Source: a bacterium
GTDB lineage: Bacteria > Pseudomonadota > Alphaproteobacteria > Caulobacterales > Hyphomonadaceae
Length of the DNA stretch: 12,181 bases
NCBI GenBank assembly: GCA_030824255.1
Contig: JAVBYB010000103.1
Coordinates: forward strand, 1 to 12,181
Reading direction: 5' to 3'
A model generated the notes under the pieces. The model saw only the letters and a program-made list of their open reading frames with translations, was not told the origin of the DNA and searched no databases. Made by a program: the position numbers and the translations under genes. Below, piece by piece: positions 1 to 7,343 of this stretch (its first letter is position 1; every line of letters begins with the position of its first letter).

Positions 1-579
1 CAGCACGCGGAATGAAAAGCCGGTGTCGAGATAGACATCGTTGGGATGGCGATCGGGCTTCAGCTCAAGCGTACCGATGCGGGCCTCGACGGGGGCATTC
101 GTCGGTGCGCCGCGCGTGACATAGACATCGGCCACGGTGGCGGTCTGGCTCTGGCGCGTCTGGGCGCCGGCGGGAAGGTCGCGGCCCGGCGCGAAGGGCT
201 GCCACACGCCATCGACCAGCACTTGCGGGCCGACGCGGCCGAGACGCTCGCCGGTGGAGAGGCGGTAGGTGCCGCTGGCCTTCGTGTCGGCTTCGAGGAC
301 GGTGAGTTGCGTCAGCTCGCTCTTTGTCTTGAACGCGGCGCTGGCGCCATCCGGACCGATCACTGTCCACGCATCCGACTTCACGCCGACGCTGGGATTG
401 GAGAAATCCTCGGTGAAGGAAGATTGCGCCGTCACGAGATCGCCATTGGCGGTCGTGAACCAGTTCGGGCGAAGGTAGGACGTGTCGGCGTGCGCATTGC
501 CGCCGAGACCGACGGCAAGGCCGAGCAGGGCCAGCGCCGAGAGAGCGGACCAGGCAAAGGCGGAAGACGGACGGCTCAT
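1..579 (-). CDS. DUF4198-like exported protein (3' end beyond window)
   Basis: Only the first 193 codons are inside the window; the frame is still open at position 1. The start is ATG at 579-577 (MSRPSSAFAW). A hydrophobic stretch at residues 10-26 followed by NAHA|DT, with cleavage likely after residue 31, is a Sec signal peptide, so the protein is probably periplasmic. The mature part begins YLRPNWFTT, has SGTYRLSTG near residue 100, and LELKPDRHPNDVYL near the window edge. These resemble the DUF4198 family, whose members typically carry a 'G.Y.i.tG' turn and an 'lel.P..hPndl' motif. DUF4198 proteins have been linked to metal uptake because they often lie beside TonB-dependent receptors, but no biochemical function is settled. 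The gene is divergent from the lipoprotein gene at 692 and shares the TTGCAA inverted repeat at 632-648 with it. Its ribosome binding site is weak. Family assignment is by eye and fairly firm; function is unknown. Confidence 0.78.
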   Translation of the reverse strand, partial: MSRPSSAFAWSALSALALLGLAVGLGGNAHADTSYLRPNWFTTANGDLVTAQSSFTEDFSNPSVGVKSDAWTVIGPDGASAAFKTKSELTQLTVLEADTKASGTYRLSTGERLGRVGPQVLVDGVWQPFAPGRDLPAGAQTRQSQTATVADVYVTRGAPTNAPVEARIGTLELKPDRHPNDVYLDTGFSFRVL

Positions 580-631
580 GGACGTGTCCCGGAAATCTGC
601 GAACGTAAGGCGATACCATAGCAAACTGCAC

Positions 632-648
632 TTGCAAGTCATTTGCAA
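632..648. promoter_or_regulatory. Candidate Fur-family operator
   Basis: TTGCAAGTCATTTGCAA is an inverted repeat with 8-base arms around one central base and a single arm mismatch. It lies 52 bases upstream of the leftward DUF4198-like start and 43 bases upstream of the rightward lipoprotein start, a position from which one repressor could silence both. TTGCAA-rich repeats of this geometry resemble sites bound by Fur/Mur-type metalloregulators in alphaproteobacteria. I inferred the regulator from this pattern and from the metal-linked reputation of DUF4198; Zur or another factor is possible. Confidence 0.45.
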
Positions 649-691
649 AATGTTAGTTGGCGAAGGCGGTCAGAGTTTGAAAGGCCATGCG

Positions 692-1738
692 ATGAATGTC
701 TCTTCCAAGGCTTGTGGCAAATGGCGTTGGGCGTGTGTGGGCGCCGTGCTCGCGCTGCAGGCCTGCGCGATGGCTCCGACCGTCGGCGCTCCTGCTTCGA
801 CGGCGGCGTTGAGCGCGAGCGAGCGCGCCAGCTTCGAGCAGGACCGCAAGGCCATCATCGCGCAGCAGGGCGATTATCGCGTGCGCTTCGACTTCACCGA
901 AACCGTGGGCTTCGTGAAGGACTACACGGTGCGCGAGCCGGACCGTTCGGGGGGATACGAAGTGGTGCGCGTGATCGAGGATCGCGGCGACTTCATCAGC
1001 CTTCAGCACATCCTGGTGATCGAGGCGGGGGAAGAGAAATTTCCCATCAAGCACTGGCGGCAGGACTGGCGGTATGAGCCGGCCAGCGTGCTGGTGTTCA
1101 TTGGCGGCAATGCCTGGGAGAACCGCGTGGTGAGCGCGGCGGACCGTGAAGGCAAGTGGTCGCAGACTGTCTATCAGGTGGAAGACTCGCCGCGCTATGG
1201 CGCGCTGGGCGCGTGGACGCACGAGAATGGCGTGTCGGCGTGGACGCCGCCGGCCGAGCTTCGCCCGCTGCCGCGGCGCGAGTCGACATCGCGGAAGGAT
1301 TATTTCGCCGTGCTGGCGGTAAACCGTCATGCGCTGACGTGGGATGGATGGGTGCATGAGCAGGACAACTCCAAGCTCGCGATGATTGACGGCAAACTGC
1401 AGATCATCGCGCGCGAGACGGGCGTGAACACCTATCGCCCGAACGCGCAGTTCGATGCGAGCGTGGCGACCAGGTATTGGGACGCGACGAAGGATTTCTG
1501 GGCCGAGGTCCGCAAGGAATGGGACAAACTGGAGACGCCGGGCACAAGCTTCGGCCTGACAATGCAGGGTGAACCTGAGCCCCTCTATGGCCCGCTGCTC
1601 GAACTTGCCGACAATATCCAGGCGGGCAAGACGACAACGGCGGATGCGGTTGTGGAGGCGAAGCAAGTGATCGCGCAGTTCACCACGCATGACATCGGCA
1701 CGCTGGAGCAGCGCCTCGCCAAGGCGGCCGCGAAGTAG
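692..1738 (+). CDS. DUF6607-like outer-membrane lipoprotein
   Basis: The product is 348 aa from the ATG at 692, chosen because GAAAGG (679-684) sits 7 bases upstream and because a lipoprotein signal follows at once. That signal is a basic start, a hydrophobic core (WACVGAVLA) and a lipobox L-Q-A-C ending at Cys25; Ala at +2 favours outer-membrane sorting. The frame stays open upstream to about 482, but that part overlaps the divergent gene and has no signal. The mature protein has the run VVRVIEDRGDFISLQHILV, then FPIKHWRQDWRYEP, QTVYQVEDSPRYGALG and VNRHALTWDGWVHEQDN, a conserved pattern I associate with DUF6607 proteins of Caulobacterales and sphingomonads. No catalytic motif is evident and the family has no established role. 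The shared candidate operator with the DUF4198-like gene suggests a common condition, perhaps metal starvation. The next gene follows after 83 bases. Confidence 0.8.
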   Translation: MNVSSKACGKWRWACVGAVLALQACAMAPTVGAPASTAALSASERASFEQDRKAIIAQQGDYRVRFDFTETVGFVKDYTVREPDRSGGYEVVRVIEDRGDFISLQHILVIEAGEEKFPIKHWRQDWRYEPASVLVFIGGNAWENRVVSAADREGKWSQTVYQVEDSPRYGALGAWTHENGVSAWTPPAELRPLPRRESTSRKDYFAVLAVNRHALTWDGWVHEQDNSKLAMIDGKLQIIARETGVNTYRPNAQFDASVATRYWDATKDFWAEVRKEWDKLETPGTSFGLTMQGEPEPLYGPLLELADNIQAGKTTTADAVVEAKQVIAQFTTHDIGTLEQRLAKAAAK

Positions 1739-1767
1739 GCCAGGCCTTCCCACAGCCTACCTCTGGA

Positions 1768-1779
1768 CCGGCGCGCCGG
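1768..1779. repeat. GC-rich palindrome between lipoprotein and caspase genes
   Basis: CCGGCGCGCCGG is a perfect 12-base palindrome in the 83-base gap between the two genes. It has no following T-run, so it is not a standard intrinsic terminator. It could be a weak pause or protein site, or simply a product of high GC. Confidence 0.3.
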
Positions 1780-1821
1780 CGCCTGTAATGTCGCCCTCGC
1801 TGCTTCTTCCAGGGGGATGAC

Positions 1822-3336
1822 ATGCGCGGGTGGGTGAGTGCGTTTCTGCTGATGCTGTTGGCCGGCATGTCCGCTCCCGCATGGGCGCAGGACAAGGTCG
1901 CGCTGGTGATCGGGATCAGCGACTACAAGGTCGGCGGCAAGCTGCCGCAAACGCTGATCGACGCGGGCAAGGTTTCAAGCGCGCTGACCGCCGTGGGCTT
2001 CTCGACAACGACGCTGGTCGATCCTGCGCTTGGCAAGAGCCAGCTGGAAGACGCGCTGCTGACGTTCAGCGAGAAAGCCGCGAAGGCCGATGTCGCCGTG
2101 CTCTATTTTGCCGGTCACGGGATGCAGTATGGCGATGACAACTGGCTGATCCCGGCCAGCGCCGAACTGAAGGCGGAGTCGCATATCCGCATCCAGGGCG
2201 TGCCCCTGACCAGCGTGGTCGAGCTGATGAAGCAGGCGCGCTTCCGGATCGTCATCCTCGATGCCTGCCGCAACAATCCTTTCGTGGTGAACTGGGGCGC
2301 GATGCGCGCCTCGGGCGACGGGCTCGGCGGCATAGCCGAGGCCCGCGTGCCGCGCGGGTCACTGGTGGCGTTCTCGGCGGCGCCCGGCATGAAGGTGCCG
2401 GACAATGGCGTCTACGCGGACGAGCTCACCAGATGGATCCAGACGGATGGCATCGAGCTGAAGACGATGTTCGATCGCGTGCGCCGCAGCGTGCAGGACA
2501 GGACGCCGGACGCTGCGCCCGAATACACCTCGAAGTATGACGGCATGTTCTCGTTCAGGGCTGGCTACAACCCCAACGCCACCAGCGATCGCGATGCCGT
2601 CGCATGGCGGATCACGCAGGCGGCCGACAGCATCCCCGCCTATCGCAGCTTCCTTGAAGCGTATCCGGCATCGTCATTCGCTGCGGCCGCGACAACGCGC
2701 ATTGTCCAGTTGCAGCAGGTCAACGCTACGCCTGGCGGCGGCAAGTCGACATCCCAGCCATCGGCGTCGGTTGCGACGCGGTTTGCCATCCTGCTCAACG
2801 AGGGCGAGGCGGCGCGCAACCGCGCGGACTACCCGCTGGCTCTGAAGAGCTGGCGCGAGGCGTGCGATGGCGGCAACGCATCAGGCTGCACAAATCTCGG
2901 CGTGCTCTATCGCAACGGGGAGGGCGTCGCGCAGGATTATGTGGAGGCTCAGCGGCTCTACAGGATCGGATGCGATGGCGGCGATGCGCAGGGATGCTCC
3001 AACCTCGGCTATCTCCATCTCAGCGGGTATGGCGTGCCGCAGAACTATGCGGAGGCGCTTCGGCTGTACTGGAAGGGCTGCGATGGCGGCAGCATGCAGG
3101 GCTGCACAAACATCGGGGCCATGTACAGCACGGGCAACGGCGTGCCGCAGAGCTTTCCCGAGGCGATGAAGCTCTACATCCGCGCCTGCGATGGCGGGAA
3201 CGGGATGGGATGCTCGAATCTCGCCGGCATGTATGCCAATGGCCAGGGCGCGCCCACGAATCCGGCCGAGGCGACGCGTCTCCGCGCGCGCGCCTGCAGT
3301 CTCGGCTATCGCGCTAGCTGCGCCATCGCGCAGTAG
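1822..3336 (+). CDS. Exported caspase-fold (C14) protein with Hcp/Sel1 repeats
   Basis: The product is 504 aa. AGGGGGATGA directly before the ATG is a strong ribosome binding site. Residues 1-22 form a signal peptide ending AWA|QD, so the protein acts in the periplasm or outside the cell. Residues 25-247 are a caspase/metacaspase p20-like domain: VALVIGISDY opens the fold, the catalytic His99 lies in VLYFAGHGMQY, and the catalytic Cys149 in IVILDACRNNPF. Both dyad residues are present, so it is probably an active cysteine peptidase. By family rule it would cut after Arg or Lys, which is inference. A linker (257-296) ends in a YRSFLEAYP segment. Residues 337-504 are Sel1-like repeats with C-x7-C pairs at 348/356, 384/392, 420/428, 456/464 and 492/500, as in Helicobacter cysteine-rich (Hcp) proteins, where each pair forms a disulfide. 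Such a repeat tail usually binds partners or the cell wall. The substrate is unknown. Confidence 0.88.
   Translation: MRGWVSAFLLMLLAGMSAPAWAQDKVALVIGISDYKVGGKLPQTLIDAGKVSSALTAVGFSTTTLVDPALGKSQLEDALLTFSEKAAKADVAVLYFAGHGMQYGDDNWLIPASAELKAESHIRIQGVPLTSVVELMKQARFRIVILDACRNNPFVVNWGAMRASGDGLGGIAEARVPRGSLVAFSAAPGMKVPDNGVYADELTRWIQTDGIELKTMFDRVRRSVQDRTPDAAPEYTSKYDGMFSFRAGYNPNATSDRDAVAWRITQAADSIPAYRSFLEAYPASSFAAAATTRIVQLQQVNATPGGGKSTSQPSASVATRFAILLNEGEAARNRADYPLALKSWREACDGGNASGCTNLGVLYRNGEGVAQDYVEAQRLYRIGCDGGDAQGCSNLGYLHLSGYGVPQNYAEALRLYWKGCDGGSMQGCTNIGAMYSTGNGVPQSFPEAMKLYIRACDGGNGMGCSNLAGMYANGQGAPTNPAEATRLRARACSLGYRASCAIAQ
2830..3333 (+). repeat. Five in-frame 108-bp Sel1/Hcp repeat units
   Basis: The 3' part of the caspase gene consists of units starting at residues 337, 373, 409 and 445, each exactly 36 codons, plus a 24-residue final unit from 481. 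Every full unit carries ACDGG or GCDGG, then x-x-x-GC-x-N, and ends near G-x-G-[VA]-[AP]. DNA around the CDGG codons (tgcgatggcgg) is nearly identical between units, while the rest has diverged. Confidence 0.85.
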
Positions 3337-3666
3337 GATTGGCGCCGCGGCGCCGCGGCATATCTCGACCGTCAGCAGAAACGCTGCATTCCCGGAATAC
3401 GGGACGTGCGCTCACGCTTCATGCGCTGATTCATCTTGGATATTGCATATGCGCAGCATTATTGTGCGCCGCAACAGCCAAAATGGGACACGAATTGCGG
3501 TATGATCGCCACACTGGCGAAAGAATGTTGCGCTCTGCGGCGTAGCAAATCTTCCCTTCGGGAAAGCTGCAACTACCTACGGCTGATGCTCTGAAAAATG
3601 GGCCATCGTCGCTGCGGCGCCCGCTAGGTGAGGCCGCGACGGACAGGACACACTGGAGGACTCCCC
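3337..3666. other. Non-coding leader before the TonB-receptor gene
   Basis: No convincing gene is present in these 330 bases. The left end has two overlapping 14-base palindromes, GGCGCCGCGGCGCC (3341-3354) and CCGCGGCGCCGCGG (3345-3358), without a T-run. Further right are a 6-bp stem with a 3-base loop (TCGCCA 3506-3511 with TGGCGA 3515-3520), a 5-bp stem (TTCCC 3552-3556 with GGGAA 3560-3564), and alternative GC stems just before the ribosome binding site (GTCGC 3608-3612 with GCGAC 3636-3640, or GCGGC 3614-3618 with GCCGC 3633-3637). TATGAT at 3501-3506 resembles a -10 box, but no good -35 accompanies it. If transcription begins there, the 5' leader would be roughly 155 bases long. Confidence 0.5.
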
Positions 3667-6144
3667 GTGACAGCAAACCGTTTCAACGGAACCATCTCTC
3701 TATGCGCGATCGCCGTCGCGCTGGCCGGCATGCCGGCCTTCGCCCAGGTTCAGGGCCCTCAGGCGGCTTCCGAGAACAGCGGCCGTGACGTGATCGTCAT
3801 CACCGCGACCAAGCGTGAGGAAGACCTGCAGGACGTTCCGATCGTGGTCACCGCGATCGGCGAACAGCTTCTGCAGGATGCCGGTATCGACGACATCAAG
3901 GACCTGCAGCTCCTGACGCCGGGCCTCACCGTCACCTCCACCTCCAGCGAAGCGTCGACCACGGCGCGTATCCGCGGCGTCGGCACGGTGGGCGATAACA
4001 TCGGCCTTGAAAGCTCCGTCCTCGTCAGCGTCGATGGCGTCTATCGCCCGCGCAACGGCGTCGGCTTCGGCGATCTCGGCCAGATCTCGCGCATCGAAGT
4101 GCTGAAAGGTCCGCAGGGCACGCTGTTCGGCAAGAACGCGTCGGCCGGCGTCATCAACATCATCACCGCCGAGCCCGACTTCGAATTCGGCGGCACGGGT
4201 GAAATCACGGCAGGCAACTATGGCGCGATCGGCGCCTCGGCCTCCGTCACGGGCGGCATCACCGACACCGTCGCCGGCAGCCTGTTCGTGGCGCAACGTG
4301 CACGCGACGGCTTCATGAATGTCGACATCGGCGATGGCCCGCGCACCGAGCGCAAGGATAACGACCTCAACTTCTTCACTGCGCGCGGCCAGCTGCTCGC
4401 CGAACCGCTGGACAACCTGACGGCGCGCCTGATCGTCGACTATACCGAGCGTGACGAGAATTGCTGTGCCGCGACCCAGCTGTTCGTGGGCGATGCCGCC
4501 AACTCGCGCGCCAATCTTATCAACGCGACGCGCCCGAATTCGATCGATGCAGTGGCGACGCCCTTCGACCGTTCGGCCCGCTCCAACCGCGATACGACGC
4601 AGAAGGTACAGGAGCAGGGCGCTTCTCTGCAACTCGACTGGGACCTCAACAACGATATCGCGCTCACCTCGATCACGGCTGCGCGCAACTGGCGCTCGGT
4701 CAACGGCCAGGACTCGGACTTCACGACGGCGGATCTCGTCTACCGTCCGGATGACGGCTCCAACTTCTCGAAGTTCGGCCAGATCTCGCAGGAGTTGCGC
4801 GCCGCAGGAGAGGCGGGTCCGCTCACCTGGCTGGTCGGCGGCTTCTACGCCAAGGAAGAGATCGAGTCCGGCTCGGTGCTGCTCACCGGCGCGGACTTCT
4901 ACGATTACTTTGCCCTTCGCGTTCTCGGCGGCGCGCCCGCGCTGATCGGCATCACGCCGGCCACGGCGATGCAGCCGGGCTCGGGCATTCGCGACACCTA
5001 CGACCAGACGGGCGAGACCTACGCGATCTTCACCGAGAATTCGTGGAACTTCACGGACGACCTCGCGCTGACAATCGGCCTGCGCTGGACGCGCGATGAG
5101 AAGTCACTGGACGCGCTCTACACCACGACAGGTTCATCGTGCGATCAGGGCGAAGCAGCTTTCGGGACGCTGGCAGGCGTCGTCGGCGCGCCCACGGCGA
5201 CAACCATCGTCGGCGGCCTCTGCCTCAACCAGCTCAACAACGACTTCGATGCGCTTGGCATGACGCGGCAGGACCGCTCGGAAGAAGCTGTTACCGGCGC
5301 GGCGCGCCTGAAATACAACATCACGCCGGATACGATGGTCTATGGCTCTTACGCGCGCGGCTTCAAGTCGGGCGGCTTCAACCTCGATCGCGAAGGCGCG
5401 ATCGTCGTGACGCCGACCGGGCCGAACTTCACGGCTGATGCGGATACGTCGTTCCGTGGCGAGTATGTCGATGCGTTCGAGATTGGCGCGAAAAACGTGT
5501 TCCTCGATGGCGATCTCACGCTGAACCTTGCGGCCTTCCACCAGACCTTCGACGACTTCCAGCTCAACACATTCGCCGGCACGGCGTTCGTGGTGGAGAC
5601 CCTGCCGGAAGTCATCTCGAAGGGCGTGGATGCCGACTTCACCTGGTTCACCCCGCTCGAACAGCTGACCATCCAGGGCGGCGTCACCTACGCCGACACG
5701 AAGGTCAGCGAGTTCACGGCGGCTGACCTCATCAACCCGGCGCGCTTCAACTCGCTGCGCCGCCTGCCGGGCGAGACACTGTCCTTCGCGCCGGAATGGT
5801 CTGGCTCGCTCGCCGCCACGTGGGAGCAGCCGCTCAATGAAACCATGCAGCTGCGCGCCAACGTCTCGGCGAAGTACATGTCGGACTACAACACAGGCTC
5901 CGACCTGCACCCGTCGAAAGAACAGCCCGCATTCACCGTGGTCAACGCACGCGTGGGCGTGGGCGGCCTCGACAATGAGTGGAATCTCGAACTGTTCACG
6001 CAGAACCTGTTTGACGAAGATTATCTGCAGGTGGGCTTCAACGGCCCGTTCCAGGTCGACGAGAACAACGACTCCATCAGCGTCTACAACGCGTTCCTCG
6101 GCGCGCCACGCACCTACGGCGTGACGCTGCGCGTGAACTACTAG
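3667..6144 (+). CDS. TonB-dependent outer-membrane receptor
   Basis: The product is 825 aa, within the usual 700-900 range. I chose the GTG at 3667 because GGAGGA (3655-3660) lies 6 bases upstream and a signal peptide follows directly (hydrophobic core to residue 23, cleavage after AFA at about 26). An ATG 13 codons earlier has no such support. Residues 41-47, DVIVITA, form the TonB box, followed by the plug domain with RIRGVG (101-106) and IEVLKGPQGTLFGKNASAG (143-161). The rest is a 22-strand barrel with YGSYARGFKSGGFNL and a final VTLRVNY ending in aromatic Tyr825, the signal for barrel insertion. It moves a ligand across the outer membrane using TonB-ExbBD energy. The ligand cannot be read from the sequence; iron chelates, B12, sugars and other compounds are all used by this family. 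Unusual are adjacent Cys266-Cys267 and the Cys492/Cys519 pair in likely surface loops. Confidence 0.93.
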   Translation: MTANRFNGTISLCAIAVALAGMPAFAQVQGPQAASENSGRDVIVITATKREEDLQDVPIVVTAIGEQLLQDAGIDDIKDLQLLTPGLTVTSTSSEASTTARIRGVGTVGDNIGLESSVLVSVDGVYRPRNGVGFGDLGQISRIEVLKGPQGTLFGKNASAGVINIITAEPDFEFGGTGEITAGNYGAIGASASVTGGITDTVAGSLFVAQRARDGFMNVDIGDGPRTERKDNDLNFFTARGQLLAEPLDNLTARLIVDYTERDENCCAATQLFVGDAANSRANLINATRPNSIDAVATPFDRSARSNRDTTQKVQEQGASLQLDWDLNNDIALTSITAARNWRSVNGQDSDFTTADLVYRPDDGSNFSKFGQISQELRAAGEAGPLTWLVGGFYAKEEIESGSVLLTGADFYDYFALRVLGGAPALIGITPATAMQPGSGIRDTYDQTGETYAIFTENSWNFTDDLALTIGLRWTRDEKSLDALYTTTGSSCDQGEAAFGTLAGVVGAPTATTIVGGLCLNQLNNDFDALGMTRQDRSEEAVTGAARLKYNITPDTMVYGSYARGFKSGGFNLDREGAIVVTPTGPNFTADADTSFRGEYVDAFEIGAKNVFLDGDLTLNLAAFHQTFDDFQLNTFAGTAFVVETLPEVISKGVDADFTWFTPLEQLTIQGGVTYADTKVSEFTAADLINPARFNSLRRLPGETLSFAPEWSGSLAATWEQPLNETMQLRANVSAKYMSDYNTGSDLHPSKEQPAFTVVNARVGVGGLDNEWNLELFTQNLFDEDYLQVGFNGPFQVDENNDSISVYNAFLGAPRTYGVTLRVNY

Positions 6145-6166
6145 TCCTGTTTGGTGTGTGAGAGTC

Positions 6167-6199
6167 GGGCCGGAGCAGAAATGCTCCGGCCCTTTTTTT
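6167..6199 (+). terminator. Intrinsic terminator after the TonB-receptor gene
   Basis: The perfect 11-bp stem GGGCCGGAGCA (6167-6177) with TGCTCCGGCCC (6182-6192), closed by a GAAA loop, is followed by seven T at 6193-6199. It lies 22 bases after the receptor stop codon and just beyond the convergent dioxygenase stop at 6204. On the minus strand the hairpin is preceded by A7 and has no U-tract, so it should work mainly rightward. Confidence 0.95.
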
Positions 6200-6203
6200 G
6201 TGT

Positions 6204-7343
6204 CTAAAGCAGGTGCTGCTCCGCCTCGTCGCGGTGCTTCTTGAGATACTTCATGAAGGGCGTGCCGCCGGTCCCGACATCCGTGTCGTTGCCGGCATTG
6301 TCCTTGTTCTGCCTGGCGATGTAGCTCGCGGCGTATTCGAGGTGGCGCGTGCGGAAGCGGGCGAGACTGCGGATGCAGGTGTTATAAAGCTCGCGCAGAT
6401 TGGCATTGCCTGACGCCTGGATGTAAGGGCGCAGATTGCTCATGGCGCGCACGCGGTCGACGAAGGTGCGATGCGCAGGCGGGCGATAGATGTGCAGCTC
6501 ATCAAGGAAGCTGCGCAGCGGGTCGGCGGCGTGACCCACGCCAAGCAGCGCGTCCATCGAAGGAACTATCGTGGATTGCGAGCCCGTCTGGCCACGGAAG
6601 GCCTGCGGTTTGCCTTGAGTCTCCGCGACGCCCTCATAGATCAGGCCATCCGCCAGCGCGGGATTGTCCTTCCAGCCATGGATATAGGGCCGCACGCGGT
6701 GGAAATAGACATACGGGTCGCAACGCTCGGGCATGCGATCGAAGATGGCGTTCACATCGTCCCAGACAGCATTGCAGCGGGCCAGCGACGCTTCGACGGC
6801 GGCGGCGTCGCCACGGGTGACGGCCTCGATGATCACCGGGATCTCCGCCAGCATTGCTCCGGCGCGCGCCTCGATGGCGACGTGGACGAGGACGAACCAG
6901 GCCTCGTCCTGTCCGGCGAGGAAGTTCTGGATCATCCAGATATTGTCGAGGCTGATCGGGCCCGCGCGATCCAGCCGGTCCCAGTTGTCGAGCACATAGG
7001 CGGAGTAGGGCAGCAGAGGTTGCTGGCCGAGGCGCCGTGCCAGCGCCCACATCGGCACGGCAAGCGGCGCCGGCAGAACCTTTGGCGCATCCGGTTCACC
7101 CCAGACATAGGCCTGCACCATGAAGGAGTAGCGGACCATGGCGGCGCGGAGCTCCGGGTCGCTGGCCTCGGCGCAGAAGGTTTTGAGATCGAGCACGGGC
7201 AGCGACTCAAGGTGTTTGCGGATGCGGCCTGTGAGGAGTGTGCGGGGAAGGTCGCGGGCGGCCTGCTCCGGCGCGGCGAGGTCGGAGGGCAGGGTTACGT
7301 CCGCTGCGTCATACGCGCAAAGAAAGCCCCGTTCTGGGGTCAT
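6204..7343 (-). CDS. Indoleamine 2,3-dioxygenase family haem protein
   Basis: The product is 379 aa from the ATG at 7343-7341 (MTPERGFLCA). The open frame extends to 7520 but the added residues look like untranslated leader. Family signatures appear in order: YVWGEPD (79-85), LAVPMWALARRLG with LPYSAYVLDNWDRLD (94-125), FHRVRPYIHGWKDNP (214-228), GQTGSQSTIVPSMDALLGVGH (251-271, broken by few differences), PPAHRTF (288-294), and GTGGT (357-361). His334 in RFRTRHLEYA aligns with the proximal haem ligand (His346 of human IDO1), and Phe214 and Arg218 with the distal Phe227 and Arg231. IDO opens the indole ring of tryptophan with O2 to give N-formylkynurenine, in the cytoplasm. Bacterial members may prefer other indoles, and no kynurenine-pathway gene lies nearby to settle the substrate. 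The gene is transcribed alone, converging on the receptor gene. The ribosome binding site is weak. Confidence 0.9.
   Translation of the reverse strand: MTPERGFLCAYDAADVTLPSDLAAPEQAARDLPRTLLTGRIRKHLESLPVLDLKTFCAEASDPELRAAMVRYSFMVQAYVWGEPDAPKVLPAPLAVPMWALARRLGQQPLLPYSAYVLDNWDRLDRAGPISLDNIWMIQNFLAGQDEAWFVLVHVAIEARAGAMLAEIPVIIEAVTRGDAAAVEASLARCNAVWDDVNAIFDRMPERCDPYVYFHRVRPYIHGWKDNPALADGLIYEGVAETQGKPQAFRGQTGSQSTIVPSMDALLGVGHAADPLRSFLDELHIYRPPAHRTFVDRVRAMSNLRPYIQASGNANLRELYNTCIRSLARFRTRHLEYAASYIARQNKDNAGNDTDVGTGGTPFMKYLKKHRDEAEQHLL

Noticed and set aside
65..637. A 190-codon minus-strand frame overlapping the DUF4198-like gene
   Set aside because: It is in a different frame from the one that gives a clean signal peptide and DUF4198-like motifs, and is very Arg-rich.
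653..1753. A 366-codon minus-strand open frame opposite the DUF6607-like gene
   Set aside because: The plus-strand protein has a lipobox and conserved segments; the opposite frame has neither and is rich in His and Arg.
3341..3358. A terminator after the caspase gene
   Set aside because: The palindromes are GC-rich and overlapping but have no T-run; there is no evidence of U-tract termination.
3478..3506. A sigma-70 promoter before the TonB-receptor gene
   Set aside because: TATGAT at 3501 fits a -10 box, but the sequence 17-18 bases upstream does not resemble TTGACA, so it is mentioned only in the leader entry.
3700..4632. A 310-codon minus-strand open frame
   Set aside because: It lies wholly inside the TonB-receptor gene and repeats Ala/Arg/Asp runs typical of the reverse complement of GC-rich codons; no family motif or ribosome binding site.
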